From contig JASLPY010000022.1 in the NCBI GenBank assembly GCA_030744755.1, forward strand, positions 1 to 64,000: a stretch of 64,000 bases of DNA, in the 5' to 3' direction. The translations under genes were made by a program, and so were the position numbers. The first letter of the stretch is position 1, and every line of letters begins with the position of its first letter. The DNA is from Kiritimatiellia bacterium (GTDB lineage: Bacteria; Verrucomicrobiota; Kiritimatiellia; UBA8416; JADHWI01). Below the pieces are notes generated by a model that did not search any database, had not been told where the DNA came from, and saw only the letters and a list, made by a program, of their open reading frames with translations. Below, one piece after another: positions 1-10,186 of this stretch.

Positions 1-240
1 CTGGCAGGCCTCCGGCCTGGCCCAACCTTGTAAAGGGCAAGAGGAGATGTGTAGAACAACGAGGGCAACGCCCTGGGTAACGAGACATAGAACAAATCAG
101 CCCTGAAGGGGCGGGATACAGGACGTTTCCCTATGCAGCTTGTTATATCTCGCCCTTTCAGGGCTAAATCCTCATTCCTCTTCTACCCAGGGCGTTGCCC
201 TGGGCTGGTATATACCGCGCCTTCAGCGCTATGAGCGGCC
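1..240. repeat. Composite imperfect inverted repeat, REP-like
   Basis: gggcaacgccctgggt (63-78) is inverted as acccagggcgttgccc (185-200). Nested inside, agccctgaaggggcgggata (99-118) is inverted as tatctcgccctttcagggct (146-165). Confidence 0.75.
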
Positions 241-357
241 CGATGGCGTTAAGTTGACGCGACCCCGCACATGGGCGCCTGAAGCACACGTTACGCGCCT
301 CAATTAGTTGGTTCGGAGCATCGGGACCAGTGGGGGTGCCCAGTCCCCTCCCGGTAG

Positions 358-378
358 GTCCACCGCTATGAGGTGGAC
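358..378. repeat. REP-A palindrome GTCCACCGCTATGAGGTGGAC
   Basis: Stem GTCCACC/GGTGGAC; near-identical copies at 24252, 24293 and 42764. Confidence 0.8.
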
Positions 379-489
379 CATGTCAATGGAGTGTCGACTT
401 CCGGCACAACTTCGATCTACGCAGACAAGAGGTGTGTAAGACGAGGGTATTGCTTGTCGTGGTGCGACTCCACGTTCCCTGGCCGGCAA

Positions 490-2022
490 TCAGCTCGCCA
501 ATGTGCCTGCGTTCACCTTGGGATAGGGTCGGCCTGGGATTAGCCTGCCGTTTCTTGAGAACCCTTCGGGCCTGTTGGCGAGACGTTGGATGAGGCGTGT
601 GCGCCATACTTCCAATGTCGCACGATGGGATTCATCTTTCGACAGGTCTTGTTCTTCTTTCGGGTCCTTGTCCAGATTGAACAGATGCTCGCGGCCATCC
701 AGTGGCCGCCAGATGTACTTGTGTACGCCATCCGTGAGAGCGTGATACGCCTGTGCCTGGCTGTAGCACGGTGCGTGTTCAAAGTGCAGCCATTCACGGA
801 TAGCCTGTCTCTGCCCTCGCAGTGCGGGCAGAAGGTTGACTCCGTCAACGCGGGCGGGACTCTTCGTTCCAGCCAACGCGAGCAATGTGGGCATGATGTC
901 CTCCAGGCAAACCGGTTGCATAACACGCTGACCCGGCTTGAAACCCAGTCCGGGAGAACCGCTGATTATGAACGGGATGTTGGCAGAGCCCTCATAGGGC
1001 TCGCATTTACGAAAATATCCATGGTCACCCAGCATCTCGCCGTGGTCAGTCGTAAAGACGATGACCCACGATCGTCCAGCCTTCTCGCTTCTCGCCTTGA
1101 AATCGCGGATCAGCGAAGCAACCTGGTTATCGATCTGTTCGATAAGTCCAAAGTAGCCGGCTTGAGCGGCGCACAGGACCTCCCCTTGCAGGAGAACCCG
1201 GTGACCGTTCCCGTCGCCTTTCTGCGACAGCGCCTTCCAATCCACCCAGTCACCATGTGCGGGTGACGGCAGCTTCTGATCCAAGTACGCATCAAAGTAT
1301 TTCTTTGGCGGAAACAGCGGTGGGTGCGGAGCATAGAACGATGCTGTCAGGAAGAGTGGCTGCTTACCATCCGTCTCCTCGACCACTTTGCGCGACCGGG
1401 CAACGACCCATGCCGTTGGGTGCAGCTCCTCCGCCAACGGCCACGGTCTTGCCTGCCAGTGGTTGTAGGTAACACCCACTTTCTTGACTAGCGCCTTGAT
1501 ACCACCGGCTTCGGGTGCGGCCTTTCGCAAGAAACTGTCATACTCATCGTTGTTCACATAGGTAGATCCCAGTATCCGCTCCTGGTATCCACAGTCGCCA
1601 CTTGCGGGAACCTGGTGCATGTTTCTCCCAACAAGTACGGTAGAGTAACCGGCTTTCGCCAACAGCCCCGGCAGGGACGGCGTTGAGAACGGCTTCGCCT
1701 TGAAGCCCACAACACCGCTTGTCTGAGGATACAGTCCCGTCAGCAGGGCGTATCGCGCGGGTATACAGGATGCAACCGTGGTATAGGCTCGCCGGAACAG
1801 CACGCCCTGACCGGCGAGGCGGTCCAGCTGCGGAGTGCGTACCGCGGTGTGCCCGAGGATGGAGAGGCAGTCGCCCCTCATTTGATCAGGCATGAGCAGG
1901 AGCATGTCAGGCTTGTCTTCTTCCCCGGCAGGAAACGCAGAAGAACGCTGCAGAAATGTTGCTGCTGCAAGCGAGATTCCAGCCGCCTTCATGAACTCAC
2001 GCCGTTTCATTTCCTTGTGCAT
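490..2022 (-). CDS. Sulfatase (arylsulfatase family) with Tat-like signal
   Basis: N-terminal KRREFMKAAGIS; C-I-P-A-R formylglycine-type motif in SCIPARYALLTG; FTTDHGEMLGDHG metal-site motif. Confidence 0.93.
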   Translation of the reverse strand: MHKEMKRREFMKAAGISLAAATFLQRSSAFPAGEEDKPDMLLLMPDQMRGDCLSILGHTAVRTPQLDRLAGQGVLFRRAYTTVASCIPARYALLTGLYPQTSGVVGFKAKPFSTPSLPGLLAKAGYSTVLVGRNMHQVPASGDCGYQERILGSTYVNNDEYDSFLRKAAPEAGGIKALVKKVGVTYNHWQARPWPLAEELHPTAWVVARSRKVVEETDGKQPLFLTASFYAPHPPLFPPKKYFDAYLDQKLPSPAHGDWVDWKALSQKGDGNGHRVLLQGEVLCAAQAGYFGLIEQIDNQVASLIRDFKARSEKAGRSWVIVFTTDHGEMLGDHGYFRKCEPYEGSANIPFIISGSPGLGFKPGQRVMQPVCLEDIMPTLLALAGTKSPARVDGVNLLPALRGQRQAIREWLHFEHAPCYSQAQAYHALTDGVHKYIWRPLDGREHLFNLDKDPKEEQDLSKDESHRATLEVWRTRLIQRLANRPEGFSRNGRLIPGRPYPKVNAGTLAS

Positions 2023-2031
2023 GGTTCTTCC

Positions 2032-2634
2032 TTAGAAACTGTTCTCGATCACGACTTCCGACATGGGGAGTTGACCGGGGCGCGGCCAGGCTTCCTTTGT
2101 CTGCTTTCCTACTGCGACAAACATGGTAACTACGTGGTTATCGGGCAGGTTTACCAGTTCGCCTACCGCATCGAAGTCGAACCCGTCCATCGGACAACTA
2201 TCGTATCCCATGGACTTTGCCGCCAGCATGATTGTCTGTGCCGCTATGCCGCAGGAACGCATGGCTTCGTCCCGCTGAACCTGTTCGCGGCCACGGTAGT
2301 ACTGATCGATTGCGGGGACCATGAAATCCTGGACTTCCTGTGGAGCATCGCGCCAGTAGCGTGCCGGATCCTTCTCCCAGGCTTTGGTATCCGCGCACAT
2401 GATTATGAGCAACGAAGCATCTGTGACCTGCGCCTGGTCCCAGGCCGCGGCCCGGATCTGCTTGCGCAGCTCGGGATCCCGCACGAGGACGAATCGCCAA
2501 TTCTGTATGTTGAACGCCGTCGGCGCCTTCATGGCCAGCGAGAGAAGTTGCTCGATCTCCTCGTCTGTCATGCGATGGTCCGGGTCGTAGTGTTTGACAG
2601 CCCGTCTTGTCTCAATAGCTTCCAAGGTTTCCAT
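2032..2634 (-). CDS. Nitroreductase family protein
   Basis: METLEAIETRRAVKHYD start and APTAFNIQNWRFVLVRD motif. Confidence 0.9.
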   Translation of the reverse strand: METLEAIETRRAVKHYDPDHRMTDEEIEQLLSLAMKAPTAFNIQNWRFVLVRDPELRKQIRAAAWDQAQVTDASLLIIMCADTKAWEKDPARYWRDAPQEVQDFMVPAIDQYYRGREQVQRDEAMRSCGIAAQTIMLAAKSMGYDSCPMDGFDFDAVGELVNLPDNHVVTMFVAVGKQTKEAWPRPGQLPMSEVVIENSF

Positions 2635-2909
2635 GATCTATCCCTCCGTTGCGCTTTGCTGTTCAATGCCTTTGCATGTGATCTTTTCAAGATCGCAATG
2701 ATACCAATGAGACAAGGGGATGTCTATGGAGTATGACGGGAGCTTTTTGCGATGTGGAGTATTTTTGACAGGATTAGGGATGATTGAAGATGATAAGAAG
2801 GATGGGAGGCGGAAAGCTCTTTCTTATTGCATCGATGCTCCTCGTACAGTTCAATTGTGGCGACTGAGGATAGTATTTAGAGAAGCGGCTCAATGACTGA
2901 GGGAGCGGC

Positions 2910-4421
2910 ATGAACATGGAACCATCGCGCACTTATTGTTTTACAAAAGAAAACTTCACCGTTGCCTTTCCACGATCTCTCGATTACCCCGGGTACCGGG
3001 CGTTACCGGGTAACGAAGTTCGTGAAGGTAAACCGGGGCCTCGCCGGTTTCCCTACTCCGAAAGACACCTGCAATGTGTGTGGTATGACAAACGTTGGCG
3101 ACCACCACTGCAATCTGAGGATGGTGAGATCATCACGGTCGTCGACGCGGGGCGCTGGAACCTTGAAGCCGGTCCCGACTTCCTGGATGCAGTCATCCTC
3201 GTGGGAGCAGAAGAGCGAAGGATCCGCGGGGATGTGGAAGTACATGTAGATGCCCGCCAATGGGAGCAGCACGGGCACGGTGGAGATCCAGCATACAGTG
3301 GGGTCGTGTTGCATGTAACCTACTTTGAAGGATCAGCGCCCCCATCTTCACTCCCCGCAGGCGCGTTGCAGGCGCCTTTCAGGGAAGCGCTGACCTTCGA
3401 CCCCTCGTTTTCTTTTGAGAACATCGACGTGGCAGCTTACCCCTATGGGGCAATACCCGAGCAGTCGCCTCCCTGCGCAGAGATTCTGATGAAACGTCCC
3501 CCGGAAGATCTGCAGGACTTCCTCGCCACGGCCGGTGAGGAGCGATTGCGCCTCAAGACCATGCGACTGGTCGATCTGATCGAAAGAAAAGGAGCTGACC
3601 AGGCGTTGTACGAAGAACTGATGGCGGCGCTGGGCTACAAACACAATCGCGTTTCTTTCAGAGAACTTGCCGACACCATGCCTCTTCACGAGCTCAAACA
3701 TGAGAGCCATGGCGACCCCTTGCGGGCCTACGCCATGCTGCTGGGTGTTTCCGGCCTGATGCCAAAGGTGACACAGCCGTCGTGGGATGCAGAAACGCGC
3801 GGGTTTGTCCGGGAACTCTGGGACGTGTGGTGGAAACGCAGATCGGCATGGGAGCATAGAGTTATGAATCCGGGTGCCTGGCGAAGCTCGAATATACGGC
3901 CCCACAATGCTCCCTCCAGGAGAATTGCAGCGGCTGCATGTATTTTCTCCGGGGAAAGAGACCTGGTCTCGTGCATTCGGGAATCGGCAACGGATTCGCC
4001 GGATCAATGGTTCAAGAGAACGCACGTCATATTGACCCGCAACCATGGAATCCCTTTCTGGAATCACCACCTGGGTCTTGCCGCCAAGCACCACGATACA
4101 CCCGTGGCCCTGCTTGGGGCGGCACGGACTGCAGCGATTATCACTAACGTGTTCATACCATTCTCTGCGGCAATGGGGCTCGATATCGAACCGCTTCTGT
4201 GCATCCTCCCGCCGGAGCAAGACAACTCACTGATACGGGAAACCGCGTCTGTTCTCTTCGGACGGGATCATAACCCGGCGATTTATCGTCACGGCCTCCT
4301 GCAACAGGGTCTGCTACAGGTTTTCCACGACTTCTGCCTCTCCAAAAGAACAGACTGCGGAGCCTGCCCGCTGCCGGGGAGGCTGAGGGAGAGTTGGTGG
4401 CAAGATCGTGAGAATACGTGA
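2910..4421 (+). CDS. DUF2851 family protein
   Basis: LDAGRWN-type/GPDFLDAVI and RRIRGDVEVHVDARQWEQHGHGGDPAYSGVVLHV segment recalled as typical of DUF2851. Confidence 0.75.
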   Translation: MNMEPSRTYCFTKENFTVAFPRSLDYPGYRALPGNEVREGKPGPRRFPYSERHLQCVWYDKRWRPPLQSEDGEIITVVDAGRWNLEAGPDFLDAVILVGAEERRIRGDVEVHVDARQWEQHGHGGDPAYSGVVLHVTYFEGSAPPSSLPAGALQAPFREALTFDPSFSFENIDVAAYPYGAIPEQSPPCAEILMKRPPEDLQDFLATAGEERLRLKTMRLVDLIERKGADQALYEELMAALGYKHNRVSFRELADTMPLHELKHESHGDPLRAYAMLLGVSGLMPKVTQPSWDAETRGFVRELWDVWWKRRSAWEHRVMNPGAWRSSNIRPHNAPSRRIAAAACIFSGERDLVSCIRESATDSPDQWFKRTHVILTRNHGIPFWNHHLGLAAKHHDTPVALLGAARTAAIITNVFIPFSAAMGLDIEPLLCILPPEQDNSLIRETASVLFGRDHNPAIYRHGLLQQGLLQVFHDFCLSKRTDCGACPLPGRLRESWWQDRENT

Positions 4422-4631
4422 GTGTGAGACTGACCAGGTGGAGATGTGTGCCTTGAGATGCGGGTTATGGGAGCATGCGCCTCGGAGATGCGCACGTACT
4501 GCAGTAGGCACGTATCTCCGAGACGTGCCCCAAAAGACGGATCTCCCACCTCAACCGCATTGACGAACCGGTTTGAAACTGCGAGTATCTTGGGCCTTAT
4601 GGATCAAGCTTAAGAGAAGGAACCGGGTTCG

Positions 4632-5267
4632 ATGGTTGCCATTATTGACTATAAAGCGGGGAATCTGACTAGCGTGCGCCTGGCTTTTGAAGCCCTGGGC
4701 GTGGATGCTACCATCACGGACAACCCGGAGGATATCCTGGCGGCGGAACGTGTGGTTTTTCCCGGTGTAGGCGCCGCCGGCGCGGCCATGGTCACACTGC
4801 AGGAGCTGGGCCTCACAGACACGATTCGTGCGGCCGTGGCGTCCGGCAAGCCCTTCCTGGGCATTTGCCTTGGAACCCAGATCATCTTCGAACATTCGCA
4901 GGAAGACGGTGGAGTTGATGGAATCGGCCTCGTGCCTGGAGACGTCCGCCTGTTTCAGCCTTCAAGTCCATACGACAAGGTTCCACAGATGGGCTGGAAC
5001 AGCGTTTCGCAACTCAAGGTGCACCCCCTGATGGAAGGTATTGCCGACGAAAGTGAATTCTACTTCGTCCACAGCTACTACCCAATGCCATCCGATCGCG
5101 ACTGGATAGTGGGAGAAACAGATTACGCGGATGTTACCTTTTCCTCCATGGTGGCTAAAGGGAACCTGGCAGCCACCCAGTTTCACCCCGAGAAATCCGG
5201 GAGAATAGGATTACGCCTGCTCGAGAACTTCTGCCGGTGGGAGCCGTCCGAATCCGAAGCTGACTGA
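4632..5267 (+). CDS. hisH: Imidazole glycerol phosphate synthase subunit HisH
   Basis: MVAIIDYKAGNLTSV start; FLGICLGTQ glutaminase motif; FHPEKSG. Confidence 0.95.
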   Translation: MVAIIDYKAGNLTSVRLAFEALGVDATITDNPEDILAAERVVFPGVGAAGAAMVTLQELGLTDTIRAAVASGKPFLGICLGTQIIFEHSQEDGGVDGIGLVPGDVRLFQPSSPYDKVPQMGWNSVSQLKVHPLMEGIADESEFYFVHSYYPMPSDRDWIVGETDYADVTFSSMVAKGNLAATQFHPEKSGRIGLRLLENFCRWEPSESEAD

Positions 5268-5275
5268 GGTCAAAT

Positions 5276-6055
5276 ATGCTCACAAGAAGAATCATTCCGT
5301 GCCTTGATGTCCGCAACAAGATCGTCACAAAGGGCGTGAAGTTTCAGAACAATGTGGATCTTGGTGACCCGGTGGAAATGGCGCAGCGTTACTCTGATGA
5401 AGGCTGTGACGAACTGGTGTTCTACGACATCACTGCTTCGGCGGAGGGCAGGCCAATTGACATCGTCATGGTGGAAGAGGTGGCGCGGGCAATAAGGATT
5501 CCTTTCTCGGTAGGCGGCGGAATCTCCACGGTGGAAGACATGTCGCGCGCCCTTCTTGCGGGTGCTGAAAAAGTGTCAGTGAACTCACTGGCGGTCAAGA
5601 ACCCGGCGATCATAGCTGAGGGTGCAAAGGCATTCGGTTCACAGTGCATCGTCCTGGGGATGGATCCCGTTGCCGTCGATGACGCCGCGAAATGCCCGTG
5701 CGGGTACGAGATAACGACGCGAGGATTCAGGGAACATACCGGTATCGATGCCCTCGAGTGGGCAAAGAAGGCGGTGGACCTTGGCATCGGCGAGATCGTG
5801 GTCAATTCCGTGGATGCCGACGGGACCCGCGAAGGGTTCGAGATAGAGCTGACGCGCATGATAGCCGAAAACGTGCCGGTGCCGGTGGTTGCCTCGGGTG
5901 GCGCCGGAACGCCGGGGCACCTGGTCGAGGTGTTCGAGCAGGCACATGCCGACGCGGCGATCATTGCCGGAATGATTCACACCGGCGACTACACCATCCC
6001 CCAGATCAAGGAAGATCTTGTTCGCGCTGGAGTGCCGGTTCGGAAGAAATGGTAG
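5276..6055 (+). CDS. hisF: Imidazole glycerol phosphate synthase subunit HisF
   Basis: MLTRRIIPCLDVRN start; PFSVGGGI; VVASGGAGTPGHL; adjacent to hisH. Confidence 0.97.
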   Translation: MLTRRIIPCLDVRNKIVTKGVKFQNNVDLGDPVEMAQRYSDEGCDELVFYDITASAEGRPIDIVMVEEVARAIRIPFSVGGGISTVEDMSRALLAGAEKVSVNSLAVKNPAIIAEGAKAFGSQCIVLGMDPVAVDDAAKCPCGYEITTRGFREHTGIDALEWAKKAVDLGIGEIVVNSVDADGTREGFEIELTRMIAENVPVPVVASGGAGTPGHLVEVFEQAHADAAIIAGMIHTGDYTIPQIKEDLVRAGVPVRKKW

Positions 6056-6059
6056 TCTT

Positions 6060-6213
6060 TCCAACGTCCAACGCCCAACAACCAACATCCAAGCTCTAGA
6101 GAGAGGACGTCGGGCGTTGACTCCCAATCCCCTACTTGGAGGGGTGGATCGCCGTAGGCGAGACGTGGTGGGTTCCCAACTTGGATGTTGGTTGTTGGGC
6201 GTTGGACGTTGGA
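6060..6213. repeat. Heptamer array in perfect 34-bp inverted repeat
   Basis: tccaacgtccaacgcccaacaaccaacatccaag (6060-6093) is exactly inverted at 6180-6213; left arm is AACGTCC AACGCCC AACAACC AACATCC. Confidence 0.9.
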
Positions 6214-6223
6214 CGTTGAATCC

Positions 6224-7504
6224 CTAAAGTCTCTCCAGCCCCGTAATATTGGTTATCAGGGTGCGCAGGGAGCGGAGGAGGACTGAATAGCTGTAGTAGC
6301 GTACGGCCAGGTCGTAGTTTGTGCTGGTCATACGGCGTCGCACTCTTTCGTTGGAGAGAACTCTCTTCACCTCGTCGACGAGGGATCCCGTGACATAACC
6401 GTCCATTGCTATGGCCTGAAATCCTTTGGGCTCGATGTCTTCAATCCATATCGAGTAGCGATTTATGACCAGTGGTTTGCGGAAAAGCACGGTCTCGAGT
6501 AGAGCGTTGCCGAAGCCTTCGTACAGACTCGTATATGTCACGAGATCACAGCAAGGGTAAACGTCCCACAGTGAGTACGGGGTATCTTCATCGCCATTGC
6601 TGTTTCCTTCGACAGACGTCTCGCCCAGTTTCGTATGAATGAAACGAAGGTCGACCCCCATATCCGCGGCATGCTCCTTGAGGGATTCCATGTATCCGTG
6701 CCCTTCGTCTCCGCTCTCGTGCGACACGACCAGTTTGCACCTGGGATCCTTGAGCTTGGAAACTATCGTTATGGCATGCTCTATGCCCTTTCTCGGAACA
6801 ACCCGGGTAGGTTGAAGAATCAAGATGTCGTCCGGCTTAAAGCCCAAATGCTTCCTGACATCAGCGGGATCCGCGGTCGGATACCTTGCCGGGTTCTCGA
6901 AATCCAGCACGTTAGGGATCAGAATTGAGGTAATCCCCTTGCGCCACGCGAGCTCATCACGCGCGGCACTGTTGATTGTCACATGCTGCAGGTTGGGCAG
7001 GGACGGAGGGAACGCCATGTCCAACAGGTCCTGGACGGCATTGACGAGGAAACGCGAACGTTCCCAGTAAAAATCGTGGTTGTGAGAGATGGCCGGCATG
7101 CCGGTTTCCGCAAGAAACTCGGTAATCGCCACTCCGAGGGGAACGTGCATGGGGATCGTGACGGCGTTCTGAATGATAAGGAAGTTGATCTTGTACTTGT
7201 TTGTGAAGCGGTAGAGCCCACTCTTGATGGTCTCGGCTACTTCGTGAATCTTGCTGGTTACTTCTCTTGAGCGCGTGAGGTGTTTCCAGATTCGCTCGTT
7301 GATCCACACGTTGTCCGGATGATCAAAGAACGCCTCCGGCACCAGCATGCTTCTATGGGGATCCTTGTCCAACTTACCTGCAAACCAGAAGGACTTGTGC
7401 CCGAAGTCGCGAAGGACCTCGGACCACTTGGCGCTTTCCAGCGTTACGCCGTCAGTTCCCGCAAAACGGGATGACACAAACCCCATATTGTACCGGTCAT
7501 GCAT
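6224..7504 (-). CDS. GT4-type glycosyltransferase
   Basis: GTDGVTLESAKWSEVL N-terminus; ILQPTRVVPRKGIEHAI; SLYEGFGNALLETV C-terminal motif. Confidence 0.85.
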   Translation of the reverse strand: MHDRYNMGFVSSRFAGTDGVTLESAKWSEVLRDFGHKSFWFAGKLDKDPHRSMLVPEAFFDHPDNVWINERIWKHLTRSREVTSKIHEVAETIKSGLYRFTNKYKINFLIIQNAVTIPMHVPLGVAITEFLAETGMPAISHNHDFYWERSRFLVNAVQDLLDMAFPPSLPNLQHVTINSAARDELAWRKGITSILIPNVLDFENPARYPTADPADVRKHLGFKPDDILILQPTRVVPRKGIEHAITIVSKLKDPRCKLVVSHESGDEGHGYMESLKEHAADMGVDLRFIHTKLGETSVEGNSNGDEDTPYSLWDVYPCCDLVTYTSLYEGFGNALLETVLFRKPLVINRYSIWIEDIEPKGFQAIAMDGYVTGSLVDEVKRVLSNERVRRRMTSTNYDLAVRYYSYSVLLRSLRTLITNITGLERL

Positions 7505-7538
7505 AGCTCAATTCCAACTGCGTCCTAGACACGAATCA

Positions 7539-8810
7539 TCACTTCTTTTTCCGTTTTGGCCTGCGCTTCTTCCAGAGCTGTTCCGGTTCGAATACTGCCG
7601 GCAGGATCTTCTGATCAAACAACGCATCCCAGGAGTAGGTGGATATTATCTTCTTCCTGAAGACCAGCTGGGCACTTCGATCGAACGCCCTTACCATCCG
7701 GCAAGCAACGTCTTCCGCCCGTTCGTCGGGGTATATATACACCGTTTCCATACCACCTATTTCCCGAAGCGCGGGGATATCGCTTATCACCACAAGCAAC
7801 CCCATGATTCCTGCCTCCAGGACCGGGATACCGAAGCCTTCTCTTTCGCTGGGAAACAGGAGGGTGTTCGAAATACCGTAGAGGCCCCTGAGATCTTCGT
7901 TGCTGACACCCGACTTGAAATGCTCCCACAGGAATATCACGTCTTTCTCGACCCTCATCTTCTTGCGAAGCGCAATCAGCTCTTCGTAGTACATGTACGC
8001 GTCAGTGTTATGGGTATCGGGAGCCCCGGTAATCATCCATCTCACCGTCTTGCCGAAACGCTTGAGTGCAGCCACAATTCGAATACCTTCCTCAAGGTTC
8101 TTCCTCCTGACTATTCTCGTAGGCGTAAGCGCAACAAAATCCTTCTGGTTGAGACGCTCGTTGATAAACAGGGTCGTTACCCCGGGTGTCAGGCCGAGGA
8201 GTTCCCTGACGTCAAGCCCGTCCGGGATTATCGGGAGCTGCGAAGCCGATACGCCGAATATCTTCTTCATCTCCTGGCGCCGCTGTGCTGAGATAACGCA
8301 ATAATCGCATCCCGGCAGCTTCTTGGTCAAAAGGCGCCATGGATGAGACCGCTTCTGATGCTCCTTGTAGTTTGGATCGGCAAAGGTAGAATCGTGCGTC
8401 CACCCTATGAAATGAATGTTCTTACGCCGCTCCATTATGTTTGCCAGCGCGGCTGTAAGGATGAGGTTGAAATGCATTGTCAAAACATTGTGCATAATGC
8501 AGACATCGATGTTGCGCAGTGACTTGGAGAGTTCCTTCTCGACTTTCTTCACGCACGCCTTGAAGTTATCCGGCACCTTGCCTGCGAGAAGCTGCTCGAC
8601 TTCTTCATTCATCTGCCCGCCACCCGAGGAAATCTCGGGAATGAGATCGACGGTCACGCCCGGAACTGCATGCCCCCCCTCCCCCACTATGAGCTTGGTC
8701 TCGCAGCCGAACTCCGCGAGCATGCGCGCGTGTGCTTCAATTATAAACTCAACACCACCTACAAGCGGCGGTGCGGAATAATGCAGTATCGCTACTCTCG
8801 CGGTTGACAT
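7539..8810 (-). CDS. GT4-type glycosyltransferase
   Basis: PPLVGGVEFIIEAHARML; ALTPTRIVRRKNLEEGI; PSEREGFGIPVLEAG. Confidence 0.87.
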   Translation of the reverse strand: MSTARVAILHYSAPPLVGGVEFIIEAHARMLAEFGCETKLIVGEGGHAVPGVTVDLIPEISSGGGQMNEEVEQLLAGKVPDNFKACVKKVEKELSKSLRNIDVCIMHNVLTMHFNLILTAALANIMERRKNIHFIGWTHDSTFADPNYKEHQKRSHPWRLLTKKLPGCDYCVISAQRRQEMKKIFGVSASQLPIIPDGLDVRELLGLTPGVTTLFINERLNQKDFVALTPTRIVRRKNLEEGIRIVAALKRFGKTVRWMITGAPDTHNTDAYMYYEELIALRKKMRVEKDVIFLWEHFKSGVSNEDLRGLYGISNTLLFPSEREGFGIPVLEAGIMGLLVVISDIPALREIGGMETVYIYPDERAEDVACRMVRAFDRSAQLVFRKKIISTYSWDALFDQKILPAVFEPEQLWKKRRPKRKKK

Positions 8811-8842
8811 GGGATTCTCTCCTTCTGTTTCCGGAAGTTATC

Positions 8843-10030
8843 TCAGCTTCCAAGCTTTTCTATAAGATAGCCCCTCATATCATGAAAAAGCTGTGCCTGG
8901 GCCAGGATCTCATCTTCGGCCGCTTCGTTGCTCAAGTCCCATGTCTTGTTCATGAAAGACAAGGCCCTGCCGAAGTACAATCCCTTGAAGGACTCGACAA
9001 GCATGTTCCTGTCATCCGAATCGCGGAACGCCACGATCATGTCATAGACGCTCGTTATCCATTGCTCGGCCGTAATATCAACAGTGCCGTCGGCGAACAT
9101 CTTGGCCAGTTCCCCGTACACAATCGTCGACAAGCTTTTCTCAAGGAGGGCCTGGTGTTCCTTGAAACCGTCCATGGCCTGCTGCTTTATGGCATCCCTG
9201 TCAATCGTGAGATCCTGGGGTTCCTCCATATGCCGCAATCCGAACAAGGCTGGACGGTCGATGGCATCGAGGTCACGCCAGACGTTGACGTTTCTTAGAA
9301 CGGTAAGGAACGCAGTGCTGACCACCTGGATAAACATGGGGCCCAGCTTCGGTGCACTCGGTTTGTGGCGCTTGGCCCCCAGGCCGGTCTCGCACGTTTT
9401 GAAACCACCAAGGATGGCATTCATGGTCATGAATATGTCCACGCCGTATTCCTCGGTCGTCCTGTGCCATGGTTGCCGCACGAGATGCTCCGCAAGTGAT
9501 GCCGACATTGCGAAATCGCCACCGATGGGTTGCCTTATGTTGCGGCAGAACAAGCCGTAGACCAGCGGATAGCAGATGTTGTTTGTTATAGTCCCGTCGT
9601 ACTTGTGACGGGAGTAGATCGGATTGACAAAGTCGTACCCGCCGAGGATGGGGTCGGTGAAATGCTTGACCCACTCGGGGGTGATACTGGTCAGGTCCGC
9701 ATCGACGCAAACCAGGACCTTGGCTTCCAGTTCAAGCATTTTCCTGAACATGTTCTCGAAATTGTAGCCCTTACCGGGAGTGTCGGGAGGCGTCGTAATG
9801 TAGATCTTGGGCACTTCGGTCTCGGTGCCCATGAACACCTGCTCAGTACCGTCCGGCGAGTGGTTGTCGCAGTTCACGATAACCGACGTCATGTCCCTGT
9901 AGTATTTCTTAAGGCCAAGACTTACCTGTTTGGTTGGATAATCAATGCTGTCGGCTTCCTGGTAAGACGCCAGACCAACTACGACATCAGCCTGGGTGAC
10001 TCCGGAATGATTCTCTTCGCGTTCAAACAT
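8843..10030 (-). CDS. GT-A fold glycosyltransferase, resembling glucosyl-3-phosphoglycerate/mannosylglycerate synthase-like enzymes
   Basis: GKGYNFENMFRKM, VCVDADLTSITPEW (DxD-like) and RQPIGGDFAMS motifs; about 395 aa. Confidence 0.7.
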   Translation of the reverse strand: MFEREENHSGVTQADVVVGLASYQEADSIDYPTKQVSLGLKKYYRDMTSVIVNCDNHSPDGTEQVFMGTETEVPKIYITTPPDTPGKGYNFENMFRKMLELEAKVLVCVDADLTSITPEWVKHFTDPILGGYDFVNPIYSRHKYDGTITNNICYPLVYGLFCRNIRQPIGGDFAMSASLAEHLVRQPWHRTTEEYGVDIFMTMNAILGGFKTCETGLGAKRHKPSAPKLGPMFIQVVSTAFLTVLRNVNVWRDLDAIDRPALFGLRHMEEPQDLTIDRDAIKQQAMDGFKEHQALLEKSLSTIVYGELAKMFADGTVDITAEQWITSVYDMIVAFRDSDDRNMLVESFKGLYFGRALSFMNKTWDLSNEAAEDEILAQAQLFHDMRGYLIEKLGS

Positions 10031-10112
10031 AATGTTTTCCTTTCTTGTCTAGTCAGTTTCTGTGCGTAAATCCGCATATCGGCCGTTTTCAGCAGGAACT
10101 TCTTCCGTACAA

Positions 10113-10165
10113 CCCCTCTCTGAGGGGCTCTCATCAGCCTGGTTTCTCATCCCCTCAGAGAGGGG
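10113..10165. repeat. Inverted repeat with 15-bp arms (possible attenuator or terminator)
   Basis: cccctctctgagggg (10113-10127) inverted as cccctcagagagggg (10151-10165). Confidence 0.7.
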
Positions 10166-10186
10166 ATATACGTCAATCCAGCATCA

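Noticed and set aside
1849-2736. 295-aa ORF antisense to the sulfatase and nitroreductase genes
   Set aside because: Spans two well-supported opposite-strand genes; no motif
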